Below, one piece after another: positions 8,814-17,250 of a DNA stretch of 64,000 nucleotides (the stretch's first letter is position 1; each line of letters starts with the position of its first letter). The stretch spans positions 124,001 through 188,000 of the forward strand of contig JAXGYA010000003.1 in the NCBI GenBank assembly GCA_040772505.1, read 5' to 3'. Made by a program: the position numbers and the translations under genes. Source of the DNA: Mariniphaga sp040772505 (GTDB lineage: Bacteria > Bacteroidota > Bacteroidia > Bacteroidales > Prolixibacteraceae). The notes below the pieces were generated by a model, which saw only the letters and a list, made by a program, of their open reading frames with translations, did no database searches and had not been told where the DNA came from.

Positions 8814-9287
8814 ATGTCACGGATAGTATATTTAACAAAAGAGGGCTTAGACAATTTAAAAAAGGAGCTTGACAGAATGCTCAATGTCGAAAGGCCGGCT
8901 ATTTCAAAAATGATTGGAGAAGCCATTGATAAAGGAGATATTTCTGAAAACGCAGAATATGATGCCGCCAAGGATGCACAAGGCATGCTTGAGGCTAAAA
9001 TTGTTGAAATACAATCTAAAATAGCAAAAGCACGCATATTGGACAAAACCAAAATCGGAACTTCTCGTGTTTCAATTCTGAATAAAGTGAAGATTAAAAA
9101 CAAAAATAATAACACCGTGATGCAATACATGATAGTGCCTGAAGGGGAAGCCAATCTTAAAGAGGGAAAAATTTCCGCAGCTACCCCTATTGCCAAAGGA
9201 CTAATGGGAAAAAAGGTTGGCGAAATTGTGGAAATAAAAGTTCCTTCAGGAATTATTCCGTTTGAAATTATTGAAATCTCAATTTAA
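8814..9287 (+). CDS. greA: Transcription elongation factor GreA
   Basis: GreA stimulates transcript cleavage by backtracked RNA polymerase. The 157-residue product has the family's N-terminal coiled coil, starting YLTKEGLDNLKKELD and containing the signature GDISENAEYDAAKDAQ at the tip (about 41-56), followed by the C-terminal FKBP-like domain with TPIAKGLMGKKVGEIV. The start is fixed by the strong ribosome-binding site at 8801-8808. The HIT gene follows with an 7-base gap and ends at a clear terminator, so the two form one transcription unit. Confidence 0.97.
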   Translation: MSRIVYLTKEGLDNLKKELDRMLNVERPAISKMIGEAIDKGDISENAEYDAAKDAQGMLEAKIVEIQSKIAKARILDKTKIGTSRVSILNKVKIKNKNNNTVMQYMIVPEGEANLKEGKISAATPIAKGLMGKKVGEIVEIKVPSGIIPFEIIEISI

Positions 9288-9294
9288 TAGAGCT

Positions 9295-9687
9295 ATGCCA
9301 AGTATTTTTACAAAAATTGTCAATGGGGAAATCCCGGCATATAAAGTTGCCGAAGATGAACACTTTCTTGCCTTCCTCGACATTTCACCACTAACCAGAG
9401 GACACACTCTGGTTATCCCCAAAAAGGAAGTGGACTATTTATATGAAATGGATGATGAGTTATACACCGGGCTTCATCTTTTCGCAAAAAAAGTTGCAGC
9501 AGCCCTAAAAAAAGCAATTCCATGCGTAAAAATTGGCTCGCTTGTATTAGGACTTGATGTTCCCCATGCACATATCCACCTGGTTCCTATGCAAAGTGAA
9601 GCCGACATTCTGAATTTCTCGAAAAAATTGAAATTAAGTGCCGATGAATTTGAAGATATCAGGAAAAAAATAGCTTCGGAATTTTAA
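9295..9687 (+). CDS. HIT family nucleotide-binding protein
   Basis: The ATG at 9295 (MPSIFTKIVNGEIP) is chosen because it matches the usual family start and removes overlap with greA. The product is 130 residues. The histidine-triad motif HAHIHLVP is near residue 94, and LDISPLTRGHTLVIPK is the typical upstream block. Proteins of this kind hydrolyse nucleotide monophosphate conjugates such as adenosine phosphoramidates. The true substrate here is unknown. It is co-transcribed with greA. Confidence 0.93.
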   Translation: MPSIFTKIVNGEIPAYKVAEDEHFLAFLDISPLTRGHTLVIPKKEVDYLYEMDDELYTGLHLFAKKVAAALKKAIPCVKIGSLVLGLDVPHAHIHLVPMQSEADILNFSKKLKLSADEFEDIRKKIASEF

Positions 9688-9710
9688 AAAATAGCAGAAT
9701 AGATAAAACA

Positions 9711-9739
9711 AATCCGGCAACCAAACCGGATTTTTTTTG
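9711..9739 (+). terminator. Rho-independent terminator after the HIT gene
   Basis: The stem AATCCGG / CCGGATT with an 8-base loop is followed by a run of eight T. It ends the greA-HIT unit before dnaE. Confidence 0.85.
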
Positions 9740-9830
9740 TTAGGGAGTTATCAACAATCCCTTTTAACCCCTCAAAAAACTGTAACTTTATGCAGCTTTT
9801 TTAGCCACTTTACAAAAAAGATTATAGAAA

Positions 9831-12800
9831 ATGATTCCATTTACACACTTACATGTTCACTCCCAATACTCTATTTTAGATGGTGCCGCCAGTATTGACG
9901 ATCTGGTAAACAAAGCAAAAAGCAGCAGCATGCCTGCTTTGGCACTTACTGACCACGGAACCATGTTTGGTGTTAAAGAATTTCATGAAAAATGCTTAAA
10001 AGCAAAAATAAAACCCATAATCGGTTGTGAAACCTATGTTGCCGAGCGCAGCTTATCTGAAAAAACGGATGTGGTTGACCGCTACGGACACCATCTGATT
10101 CTTCTTGCAAAAAACAAGATTGGTTATCAAAATCTGGTGAAGTTAATCTCCATTGCCAGCACTGAAGGTTTTTACTATAAACCAAGGATCGACAAAGAGA
10201 TTTTAGAAAAACACAGTGAGGGACTGATTGTCTCCTCTGCATGTCTTGGTGGTGAAATTCCGCAGCTTCTAATGAAAAACCGGTTTGAAGAAGCAGATGA
10301 AGCAATTTTGTGGTACAAAAAGATTTTTGGAGACGACTATTATCTTGAGTTGATGCGCCATCCGGCTGAAGAGCCGGCTCAGCGCGAAGATGTTTATGAA
10401 AAGCAAGTTGAAGTGAACAAACTACTGATTGAACTTGCAAAAAAACATAACGTCAAACTTATTGCAACCAACGATGTGCACTTCACCAATGCCGAGGATG
10501 CAGATGCACACGACTTGCTCATCTGCCTGAACACCGGGAAAGATGTGGATGACCCAACCCGCATGCGCTACACTAAGCAGGAGTGGTTTAAAACTCAGGA
10601 GGAGATGAATGAACTGTTTTCCGATATACCTGAAGCAATTGAAAACACAGCTGAAATTGTTGATAAAGTTGAAAACTATCAACTGAACTCGGAGCCCATT
10701 ATGCCATTTTTTCCAATACCCGAATCATTTGGCTCAATGGAAAATTTCAAAAAGGACTACCCGGAAGCAAAACTGATTCAGGAGTTTGGCGAAATAAACT
10801 TCAAGCGCATGGGAGGTTATGAAAAAGTTTTGCGTGTAAAGCAGGAGTCCGAATATCTTCGGCATCTGACCTATAAAGGGGTAAAAGAGCGATATGGCAG
10901 TCCGGTGCCCGAAGAGGTTGTCAGCCGCATAGATTTTGAGCTGGACACCATTAAGCAAATGGGTTATCCCGGATATTTCCTGATTGTTCAGGATTTTATA
11001 AATGCTGCCCGCAAAATGGGTGTTCTTGTTGGTCCGGGGCGAGGCTCAGCGGCAGGCTCCGTTGTCTCCTACTGCACCGGAATAACAAATATAGACCCCA
11101 TAAAACACAACCTGCTTTTTGAGCGTTTCCTCAATCCCGACCGGATTTCACTGCCCGACGTGGACATCGATTTTGATGATGACGGACGGCAGCTGGTATT
11201 GGAATATGTAACAAACAAATACGGGCAGGACAAAGTAGCACACATCTGCACATTTGGCACTATGGCGCCCAAAATGGCTATCCGCGATGTTGCGCGTGTG
11301 CTTAGGCTTCCGCTGCCTGAGGCAGACCGACTGGCAAAGCTGGTTCCGGAAACGCCCAAAATGACCTTTAAAAAGGCATTTAAGGAGAGCCCCGATTTGA
11401 GAAAAGAAAAATCCTCGGAAAATCCGCTCATCGCAAAAACTATAAAATTTGCAGAGACCCTTGAGGGGTCAGTCCGGCAGACAGGCGTTCACGCCTGTGG
11501 CATAATTATCAGCCGCGATCCGCTTACCGATCATCTGCCATTAATGCCCACCAAAGATGAAGAGAGATTGCTCACCACACAGTTTGACGGGAGATTTGTG
11601 GAGCAAATAGGTCTTTTAAAAATGGATTTTTTAGGCTTAAAAACGCTTTCTATCATTAGGGAGACCCTCGAAAACATAAAACTCTCCAAAGACATAGAAA
11701 TAGACATAGATAAAATCCCGTGGAACGACCCCAAAACCTTTGAGTTGTTTAGCAGGGGTGAAACTACTGCCGTTTTTCAGTTTGAATCGGAAGGAATGAG
11801 AAAACACCTGAGAGAGCTTAAACCCAACCGGTTTGAAGACCTAGTTGCCATGAATGCCCTCTATCGTCCCGGACCCATGGACTATATCCCGGCTTATATT
11901 GCCCGGAAACATGGACGCCAAAAAGTGGAATATGACCTGCCCATGATGGAGAAATACCTGAGTGAAACCTACGGGATTACCGTTTTTCAAGAACAGGTTA
12001 TGCTACTTTCGCGACTACTTGCAAATTTCACCCGCGGCGACTCCGACACACTCCGCAAGGCAATGGGCAAAAAAGATACTGTTTTGATGGAGCAGCTGAA
12101 AGTGAAATTCGTAAGCGGGTGTAAAGCAAATTTTAACTTTTTAGATGAATGCAAGCTGGTAAGTAAAAGTGCAGATGATGTGATTGAAAAAATATGGAAA
12201 GACTGGACTGCCTTTGCTTCTTATGCATTCAACAAATCCCATTCAGTGTGTTATGCTCACATAGCTTATCAGACCGGTTATCTTAAGGCGCATTTCCCGG
12301 GTGAATTTATGGCAGCTAACCTCAGCCGCAACCTCAACAACATCACAGAAATCACCAAACTGATGACAGAGTGCAGCAGTATGAAGCTTAGCGTTCTTGG
12401 ACCAGACGTAAATGAAAGTTTCTCAAAATTCATAACCAACAAGAATGGAGATATCCGTTTTGGAATGGCAGCCATCAAGGGAGTTGGCGGCGGAGCAGCA
12501 AATGACATCATTGAAGCGAGGAAAAAGAGTGGAAATTTCACATCAATTTACGATTTTGTTGAAAAAGTTAATCTTCAGAGCGTAAACAAAAAGAACATGG
12601 AAGCCCTTGCAACGGCAGGCGCATTTGACAGCCTGGGAGAATTGAAGCGAAGCAGTTTTTTTGCCGGAGAAAATGAAAAAGACAGCACTACATTTATTGA
12701 GAAACTGATTCGCTACGGGAATAAAGTTCAAACCGAAAGCCAAAGCATGCAGCAGACATTGTTTGGCGACATGGGAGGAAGCGCCGCCATTCAAAAGCCT

Positions 12801-13481
12801 GCTGTCCCGGATGTTGAAGAGTGGCCAAAACTGCATCTGCTTGAGAAGGAAAAAAATCTTATCGGGATTTACCTTACTGCACATCCGTTAGACGACTATA
12901 AATTTGAAATCGAAAATTTCTGCTCACAAAACATCTCCCTTAAAGATCTAAAAAACAACATGGTAAGCTACAAAGACCGCGAATTAGCTTTTGGCGGCAT
13001 GGTTACTGCCTCACGCGAAGGAACCTCAAGAACGGGGAAACCATACAGTACCCTGACACTTTCCGACTATACGGATGCGATGGAGTTTTTCTTTTTTGGG
13101 CAAGACTTCGTTAATTTTCACAAATACTGCAAAACCGGTCTATTTATTCTTATCAAAGGAGCTGTCAAGCCAAGATATAACCAAAACGACATATTTGAAT
13201 TTAAGGTATCACATATTGAACTTCTCTCCGAAACAAGAAAAAATCATGTGAAAAGCCTTACCATTAACCTGCCTCTAAATAGAATAAATGAATCAACTAT
13301 TGAGGAAATTGAGCGGCTGGCAAAAAACAATAAAGGTTCAGCATTGTTAAAATTTAATGTTTATGACCCGGAAAACAACATGTATGTTAAACTTTTTTCC
13401 CGAAACTTCAGGATTGAACTGACAAACAGTTTTCTCAAGTATATTGGGGATAAGCCGGATATCGGGTTTAAAATTAATTAG
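9831..13481 (+). CDS. dnaE: DNA polymerase III alpha subunit
   Basis: This is the replicative polymerase catalytic subunit, 1216 residues, a typical DnaE length for Bacteroidota. The N-terminal PHP domain starts THLHVHSQYSILDGA. The polymerase palm carries GPGRGSAAGSVVSY and PDVDIDFDDDGR, where Asp443 and Asp445 correspond to the first two catalytic Asp of E. coli DnaE. The fingers show VRQTGVHACGIII and the later part FNKSHSVCYAHIAYQTGYLKA. A helix-hairpin-helix region and a C-terminal OB domain (starting near ELAFGGMVTASREG) follow. No intein or frameshift was seen. It is followed at once by the trxA promoter. Confidence 0.98.
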   Translation: MIPFTHLHVHSQYSILDGAASIDDLVNKAKSSSMPALALTDHGTMFGVKEFHEKCLKAKIKPIIGCETYVAERSLSEKTDVVDRYGHHLILLAKNKIGYQNLVKLISIASTEGFYYKPRIDKEILEKHSEGLIVSSACLGGEIPQLLMKNRFEEADEAILWYKKIFGDDYYLELMRHPAEEPAQREDVYEKQVEVNKLLIELAKKHNVKLIATNDVHFTNAEDADAHDLLICLNTGKDVDDPTRMRYTKQEWFKTQEEMNELFSDIPEAIENTAEIVDKVENYQLNSEPIMPFFPIPESFGSMENFKKDYPEAKLIQEFGEINFKRMGGYEKVLRVKQESEYLRHLTYKGVKERYGSPVPEEVVSRIDFELDTIKQMGYPGYFLIVQDFINAARKMGVLVGPGRGSAAGSVVSYCTGITNIDPIKHNLLFERFLNPDRISLPDVDIDFDDDGRQLVLEYVTNKYGQDKVAHICTFGTMAPKMAIRDVARVLRLPLPEADRLAKLVPETPKMTFKKAFKESPDLRKEKSSENPLIAKTIKFAETLEGSVRQTGVHACGIIISRDPLTDHLPLMPTKDEERLLTTQFDGRFVEQIGLLKMDFLGLKTLSIIRETLENIKLSKDIEIDIDKIPWNDPKTFELFSRGETTAVFQFESEGMRKHLRELKPNRFEDLVAMNALYRPGPMDYIPAYIARKHGRQKVEYDLPMMEKYLSETYGITVFQEQVMLLSRLLANFTRGDSDTLRKAMGKKDTVLMEQLKVKFVSGCKANFNFLDECKLVSKSADDVIEKIWKDWTAFASYAFNKSHSVCYAHIAYQTGYLKAHFPGEFMAANLSRNLNNITEITKLMTECSSMKLSVLGPDVNESFSKFITNKNGDIRFGMAAIKGVGGGAANDIIEARKKSGNFTSIYDFVEKVNLQSVNKKNMEALATAGAFDSLGELKRSSFFAGENEKDSTTFIEKLIRYGNKVQTESQSMQQTLFGDMGGSAAIQKPAVPDVEEWPKLHLLEKEKNLIGIYLTAHPLDDYKFEIENFCSQNISLKDLKNNMVSYKDRELAFGGMVTASREGTSRTGKPYSTLTLSDYTDAMEFFFFGQDFVNFHKYCKTGLFILIKGAVKPRYNQNDIFEFKVSHIELLSETRKNHVKSLTINLPLNRINESTIEEIERLAKNNKGSALLKFNVYDPENNMYVKLFSRNFRIELTNSFLKYIGDKPDIGFKIN

Positions 13482-13492
13482 CTATTTTTGCA

Positions 13493-13500
13493 AAACAAGA
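13493..13500 (+). promoter_or_regulatory. Promoter -7 element of trxA
   Basis: TATTTTTG matches TAnnTTTG exactly and lies 12 bases after the dnaE stop, so trxA has its own promoter and a leader of about 97 bases. A weak GTGAG-TAAC-CTCAC hairpin lies inside that leader. Confidence 0.55.
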
Positions 13501-13603
13501 GAGTATAAGTAAAATAAATAAATCTCATGCTTGAAGGAAGTGAGTAACCTCACAAAATTTTATGGCAAATAATTATTAAATATAATATTAACAATACGAA
13601 ACA

Positions 13604-13921
13604 ATGGCAGTAGAAATAACCGATGCCAATTTTGAAGAATTGGTTATCCAATCAGATAAACCGGTAATGATTGACTTTTGGGCTGTATGGTGTGGCCCGT
13701 GTCGCTTGATTGCCCCGATTGTGGAAGAGATGTCCAAAGAATATGATGGAAAAGCAGTGATTGGCAAAGTGGATGTGGATTCCAATCCGGGTGTCTCAGT
13801 CAAGTTTGGAATACGAAATATCCCCACCGTTCTTTTTGTGAAGAACGGCGAAGTAGTTGACAGGCAAATTGGTGCAGCTCCGAAGAAAATTTTCACTGCA
13901 AAACTGGACGCCTTATTATAA
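13604..13921 (+). CDS. trxA: Thioredoxin
   Basis: This is a 105-residue cytoplasmic thioredoxin with the redox motif WCGPC (Cys30, Cys33) in the context DFWAVWCGPCR and the cis-Pro loop RNIPTVLFVKNG. Length, motif and absence of a signal peptide all agree with a general thiol reductant. It sits alone between dnaE and the DUF58 gene with its own promoter. Confidence 0.97.
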   Translation: MAVEITDANFEELVIQSDKPVMIDFWAVWCGPCRLIAPIVEEMSKEYDGKAVIGKVDVDSNPGVSVKFGIRNIPTVLFVKNGEVVDRQIGAAPKKIFTAKLDALL

Positions 13922-13998
13922 ACTCTATCCAAAGATATTAATTTAACGAGGTAGCATCTGAATTTCTGAAGCCACTTTCGTTTTTAAACAATCCTATT

Positions 13999-14928
13999 TT
14001 GAGGGATATTTTTGACATTGAACAGCTTCATCAGTTTGATAATCTTGGACTGATTGCACGTGAGGTGGTGGAAGGTTTCATCACAGGCTTGCACCAAAGT
14101 CCTTTCCATGGATTCTCTGTGGAATTTGCCGAGCATCGCCAATATAATCAAGGGGAATCAACCAAGCATATTGACTGGAAGCTTTATGCCCGGACGGATA
14201 AGCTTTTCGTCAAACAATTTGAAGAAGAGACTAACCTGCGTTGCCAGATAGTGATTGACACCTCTTCCTCCATGTTATTTCCATACCATAAAGGAAGCCG
14301 GCGACTGCAAAACAAACTGGCTTTTTCGGTTTACACCGCAGCAGCGCTTATCCACCTGCTCCGCAAGCAACGCGATGCTGTCGGTCTCACCCTTTTCTCC
14401 GAAGATATCGAATTTCACACTGCTCCGCGACTCTCATCAATTAATGCTGAAATGATGTACGGGAAACTTGCAGAATTGATTAAGCCCGAAAATGCGCATC
14501 TGAGAAAAAAGACAAATACAACCGATGCACTTCATTTAATTGCAGAGAGTATATACAAGCGCTCTCTGGTCATCATATTCAGCGACATGATTGACCACAG
14601 ACAAACCGACGAGCTCTTTTCGGCTTTGCAGCATCTGAGATATAACAAACACGAAGTCCTGCTGTTTCATGTTACCGACCACAAACATGAACGGGAATTT
14701 CAATACAGCAACCGTCCCCATAAATTTGTTGATATGGAAAGTGGAGAGGTGATAAAATTTAACCCCTGGGAGGTTAAAAATCACTACGTGTCCACTGTAA
14801 ACTCGTATTTCAACGACCTGAAAGTTAAATGTGGTCAATACCAGATTGATCTTGCTGAAGCAGACATAAACAAAGAGTTTAAGGAGGTTTTGCTCACCTA
14901 TCTGGTAAAAAGGAAAAGACTGTTTTAA
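13999..14928 (+). CDS. DUF58 domain protein (VWA-like), start uncertain
   Basis: The product has the DUF58 hallmarks: a region reading HGFSVEFAEHRQYNQGES, then STKHIDWKLYARTDKLFVKQFEEETNL, followed by a VWA-like fold beginning CQIVIDTSSSM (a DxSxS metal-site motif). Such proteins usually stand next to MoxR-type ATPases and act in envelope or aerotolerance functions. No MoxR gene is adjacent here, so the partner must be elsewhere. No ATG is available near the N-terminus. The frame opens at a stop at 13939, and TTG at 13999 or CTG at 13966 are the candidates. About 309 residues is normal. Confidence 0.85.
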   Translation: MRDIFDIEQLHQFDNLGLIAREVVEGFITGLHQSPFHGFSVEFAEHRQYNQGESTKHIDWKLYARTDKLFVKQFEEETNLRCQIVIDTSSSMLFPYHKGSRRLQNKLAFSVYTAAALIHLLRKQRDAVGLTLFSEDIEFHTAPRLSSINAEMMYGKLAELIKPENAHLRKKTNTTDALHLIAESIYKRSLVIIFSDMIDHRQTDELFSALQHLRYNKHEVLLFHVTDHKHEREFQYSNRPHKFVDMESGEVIKFNPWEVKNHYVSTVNSYFNDLKVKCGQYQIDLAEADINKEFKEVLLTYLVKRKRLF

Positions 14929-14988
14929 TACTTTTGTGCATGAATTTATAATTCTTTGAAAAAAATTTTTTCTTTCCCGAAAAGCTGT

Positions 14989-14996
14989 TATTTTTG
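14989..14996 (+). promoter_or_regulatory. Promoter -7 element of tRNA-Asn
   Basis: TATTTTTG is an exact TAnnTTTG match 41 bases before the mature 5' end of the tRNA. No good -33 TTTG is seen at the expected spacing. Confidence 0.5.
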
Positions 14997-15037
14997 CAAC
15001 GCCTTTAAAAATAAGAACGTTCTTAATAGATTGATAT

Positions 15038-15111
15038 TCCCTAGTAGCTCAGTCGGTTAGAGCGGCGGACTGTTAATCCGTAGGTCGTAGGTTCAAGTCC
15101 TACCTGGGGAG
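15038..15111 (+). tRNA. tRNA-Asn (anticodon GTT)
   Basis: The 74-base gene folds as a standard cloverleaf. The acceptor TCCCTAG pairs with CTGGGGA with a single T-G wobble, the D arm contains AGCTCAGTCGGTTAGAGC, the anticodon GTT is at 15072-15074, and the T arm is TAGGTTCAAGTCCTA. The discriminator is G and CCA is not encoded. A hairpin terminator follows 12 bases later. Confidence 0.97.
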
Positions 15112-15123
15112 CCTTACTGCTAA

Positions 15124-15157
15124 ATAACTCGCTGATTATCAGCGAGTTATTTTTGTT
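15124..15157 (+). terminator. Terminator after tRNA-Asn
   Basis: A perfect 12-bp stem (ATAACTCGCTGA / TCAGCGAGTTAT, loop TTA, 15124-15150) is followed by TTTTGTTTT. It is a clear intrinsic terminator. Confidence 0.88.
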
Positions 15158-15280
15158 TTAATGCACGCATCATTCGTTTATAAAGCAGGATGTCTGCAAG
15201 CGTTTTATTGTAGTTCCTCCTGAAAACTGGTTGAGAAAACCGACCGGAATGAGAAGATTTGAGGAAAGTGATTGAAAAAA

Positions 15281-15553
15281 TTAAAACAAATCGGAGTGAG
15301 TGCCGGTACGTACCAACCAAATTTCATTTGTCTGGTCATCAATATTCCATATTAGCAGCCAGTCTGGCTCTATGTGGCACTCCCAATTATCTTTATATTG
15401 ACCACTAAGTTTGTGAGGTAAAAATTTTTTGGGCAAAGTTCCGGTTTCTGCCAGCCGTCGGATAACATCTTTCAAAAGCTCAATCCGGTAACCCCTGCGG
15501 GTAATGGTTTTATAATCCTTTTTGAATTAAGTTGTATAGTGAATTTCAAACAT
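15281..15553 (-). pseudogene. YafQ/RelE-type toxin gene broken by a nonsense codon
   Basis: Reading from the ATG at 15553 gives MFEIHYTT, then TAA, then FKKDYKTITRRGYRIE and on to a normal toxin end TRTGTHSDLF, 90 codons in total. The frame is otherwise intact and has the full length of a YafQ toxin (mRNA interferase), with the C-terminal block WECHIEPDWLLIW. In this family the codon at the stop position is usually Gln (TTQFKKD), so a single CAA to TAA change explains it. The ATG lies five bases after the antitoxin stop, the normal antitoxin-toxin order. The downstream piece has only TTG (15475) as a possible start and lacks the N-terminal helix, so the toxin is probably inactive. Confidence 0.85.
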
Positions 15554-15558
15554 TCGGA

Positions 15559-15768
15559 TTATTTGTCGAGTTGAGCAAACAGGTCGTCAACATTTTTGGC
15601 TTTCATTCCTTTTTTTGCCCTGGCATCATTAATTGCCTTAATGGTTTCATCATTCGGGATATTTTCAAATTCAATGTCCCGGCCGGTTTTTGCCATTTCG
15701 CGCAATAATCCCAAAAGGTATTTTCCTCTTTTTGTATTGGTGCGTATTTTTAGGTGAACTGTTCCCAT
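15559..15768 (-). CDS. Antitoxin of the decayed YafQ-type module
   Basis: This is a 69-residue protein directly upstream of the toxin remnant. Its C-terminal half (ETIKAINDARAKKGMKAKNV, then DDLFAQL) matches the toxin-wrapping tail of small type II antitoxins, while the N-terminal part is Lys/Arg-rich and would form the dimer and DNA-binding part. Its frame is intact although the toxin is not. An intact antitoxin with a dead toxin can persist as an anti-addiction gene or simply be a relic; the sequence cannot decide. Confidence 0.8.
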   Translation of the reverse strand: MGTVHLKIRTNTKRGKYLLGLLREMAKTGRDIEFENIPNDETIKAINDARAKKGMKAKNVDDLFAQLDK

Positions 15769-15864
15769 TGTATCTTTTTATTGTGGTAAAATTACAATTA
15801 TTTGATAAATTAGCACCCACATTTTGTTTTTTAAATTTCTAATCATCTGTAATATTTTTATATC

Positions 15865-17205
15865 ATGAAATTAAAATCGGGTATTGATCGCCGCAACTTT
15901 ATCACAACCACAGCTTTAGGCTCCCTGGGTGTTGCAGGAATTTTATCTTCCTGTGCAGGACCATCAACAAAAAAGGAAGAAATTCTGCTTCCTGAATTAC
16001 TTGATCAGGCGCCTGACGGAAAAGTAATTAAAGCCGGGCTTATTGGATGCGGAGGCAGGGGAACCGGAGCTGCCATCAACTTTTTGGATGCCGGCCCAAA
16101 TCTCCAAATCACCGCTTTAGGTGATGTTTTTCAAGACAAAATTGATAATTGTCGTGCAAAACTGAAGCAGGAGCGCAATGTAGAAATTGCTGACGAAAAC
16201 TGTTTTATCGGGTTCGATAGCTATGAGAAAGTCATCGACTCCGGTGTTGATGTAGTTTTGCTGTGCACACCTCCACATTTTCGGCCGGCACATGTAGAAG
16301 CAGCTGTGAACGCCAGAAAGCACATTTTCATGGAAAAACCAATTGCTGTGGACCCGGTTGGGGCAAGGTCGGTAATGGCCTCTGCCAAAAAAGCTGAAGC
16401 TGCCGGACTGAGCATGGTGAGCGGCACAATCAGAAGGGTTCAGAAAGACTATATGGAAACCCATCGAAGGGTTGCCAATGGTGAAATCGGGGAAATCACC
16501 GGGGCAAACATAATCCGCAATGGAGGTGCCCTTTGGTACAGAACCCGTCAGCCGGAATGGACAGACCTGGAATATATGTTGCGCAACTGGGTTAACTTTT
16601 GCTGGCTTTCCGGCGACCACATCACCGAGCAATTCATCCATGAAATTGATGTGATGAACTGGCATGTGGGGAAGAATCCTGTCCGTGCAACGGGCTGGGG
16701 AGGCCGCCAGCGCAGAGTTACCGGCGACCAGTATGACTTTTTCAGTATTGAATACGTTTATGACAACGGAATGCGTACCCACTGTGCTGCCAGACAAATT
16801 AACGGCTGCACCAACGGAAAAGTGGAACAAATTAACGGAACCAAAGGCTATGCAAATGCCGCCGGTAAAATTTACGATTTGAATGGTAATTTATTGTGGG
16901 AATACCCGCATCCCGAAGAAGGAGATACCGATTCCAAATGGAAAGTAACCAATCCTTTTGTTCAGGAGCACATAAATCTGGTTACAGCAATCCGCACCGG
17001 CAAGCCCATCAGCGATGCCGAAGCTCAGGTGAATTCCACTCTAATAACGATAATGGGTAGAATTTCAGCATATACAGGTAAGGACGTTACCTGGGAAGAA
17101 ATGCTCAATTCCGACTTATATCTGGGCCCCAAAACTTACGTTTTTGGTCCTGTGCCCAATATTCCTGAAGAAATTCCAATAGCCGGTGTTCCAAACATAG
17201 CCTGA
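15865..17205 (+). CDS. Tat-exported Gfo/Idh/MocA family oxidoreductase
   Basis: The product has 446 residues. It opens with a twin-arginine signal (DRRNFITTTALGSLG) ending at a lipobox (ILSSC, Cys about 30), so it should be exported folded with its cofactor and lipid-anchored. The Rossmann part shows GLIGCGGRGTGAA, and the substrate site has MEKPIAVD and the helix FIHEIDVMNWHVG. Family members oxidise or epimerise sugars with bound NAD. Its neighbour 45 bases downstream is a DUF1080 protein. In Bacteroidota such pairs are linked to 3-keto-sugar chemistry, which suggests a periplasmic sugar oxidation or cleavage step. Confidence 0.92.
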   Translation: MKLKSGIDRRNFITTTALGSLGVAGILSSCAGPSTKKEEILLPELLDQAPDGKVIKAGLIGCGGRGTGAAINFLDAGPNLQITALGDVFQDKIDNCRAKLKQERNVEIADENCFIGFDSYEKVIDSGVDVVLLCTPPHFRPAHVEAAVNARKHIFMEKPIAVDPVGARSVMASAKKAEAAGLSMVSGTIRRVQKDYMETHRRVANGEIGEITGANIIRNGGALWYRTRQPEWTDLEYMLRNWVNFCWLSGDHITEQFIHEIDVMNWHVGKNPVRATGWGGRQRRVTGDQYDFFSIEYVYDNGMRTHCAARQINGCTNGKVEQINGTKGYANAAGKIYDLNGNLLWEYPHPEEGDTDSKWKVTNPFVQEHINLVTAIRTGKPISDAEAQVNSTLITIMGRISAYTGKDVTWEEMLNSDLYLGPKTYVFGPVPNIPEEIPIAGVPNIA

Positions 17206-17250
17206 AACATGGATTATTAGAAAAATTAGTTGCAAATTATAATTAAAATT

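Noticed and set aside
15038..15160. tRNA-Asn as an integration site next to a toxin-antitoxin relic
   Set aside because: No second copy of the tRNA 3' end, no integrase and no change in base composition were seen, so an island boundary is not supported.
15160..15275. Open frame after tRNA-Asn ending with WLRKPTGMRRFEESD
   Set aside because: It reads like the tail of a protein but has no start codon and no recognisable family; a gene remnant is possible but not supportable from 36 codons.
15281..15475. Shortened toxin as an independent 64-residue gene
   Set aside because: It would need a TTG start and lacks the N-terminal helix; the full-length reading with one stop codon explains the locus better.
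16117..16830. 237-codon minus-strand ORF inside the Gfo/Idh/MocA gene
   Set aside because: Antisense shadow of a well-supported gene; no motif or promoter.
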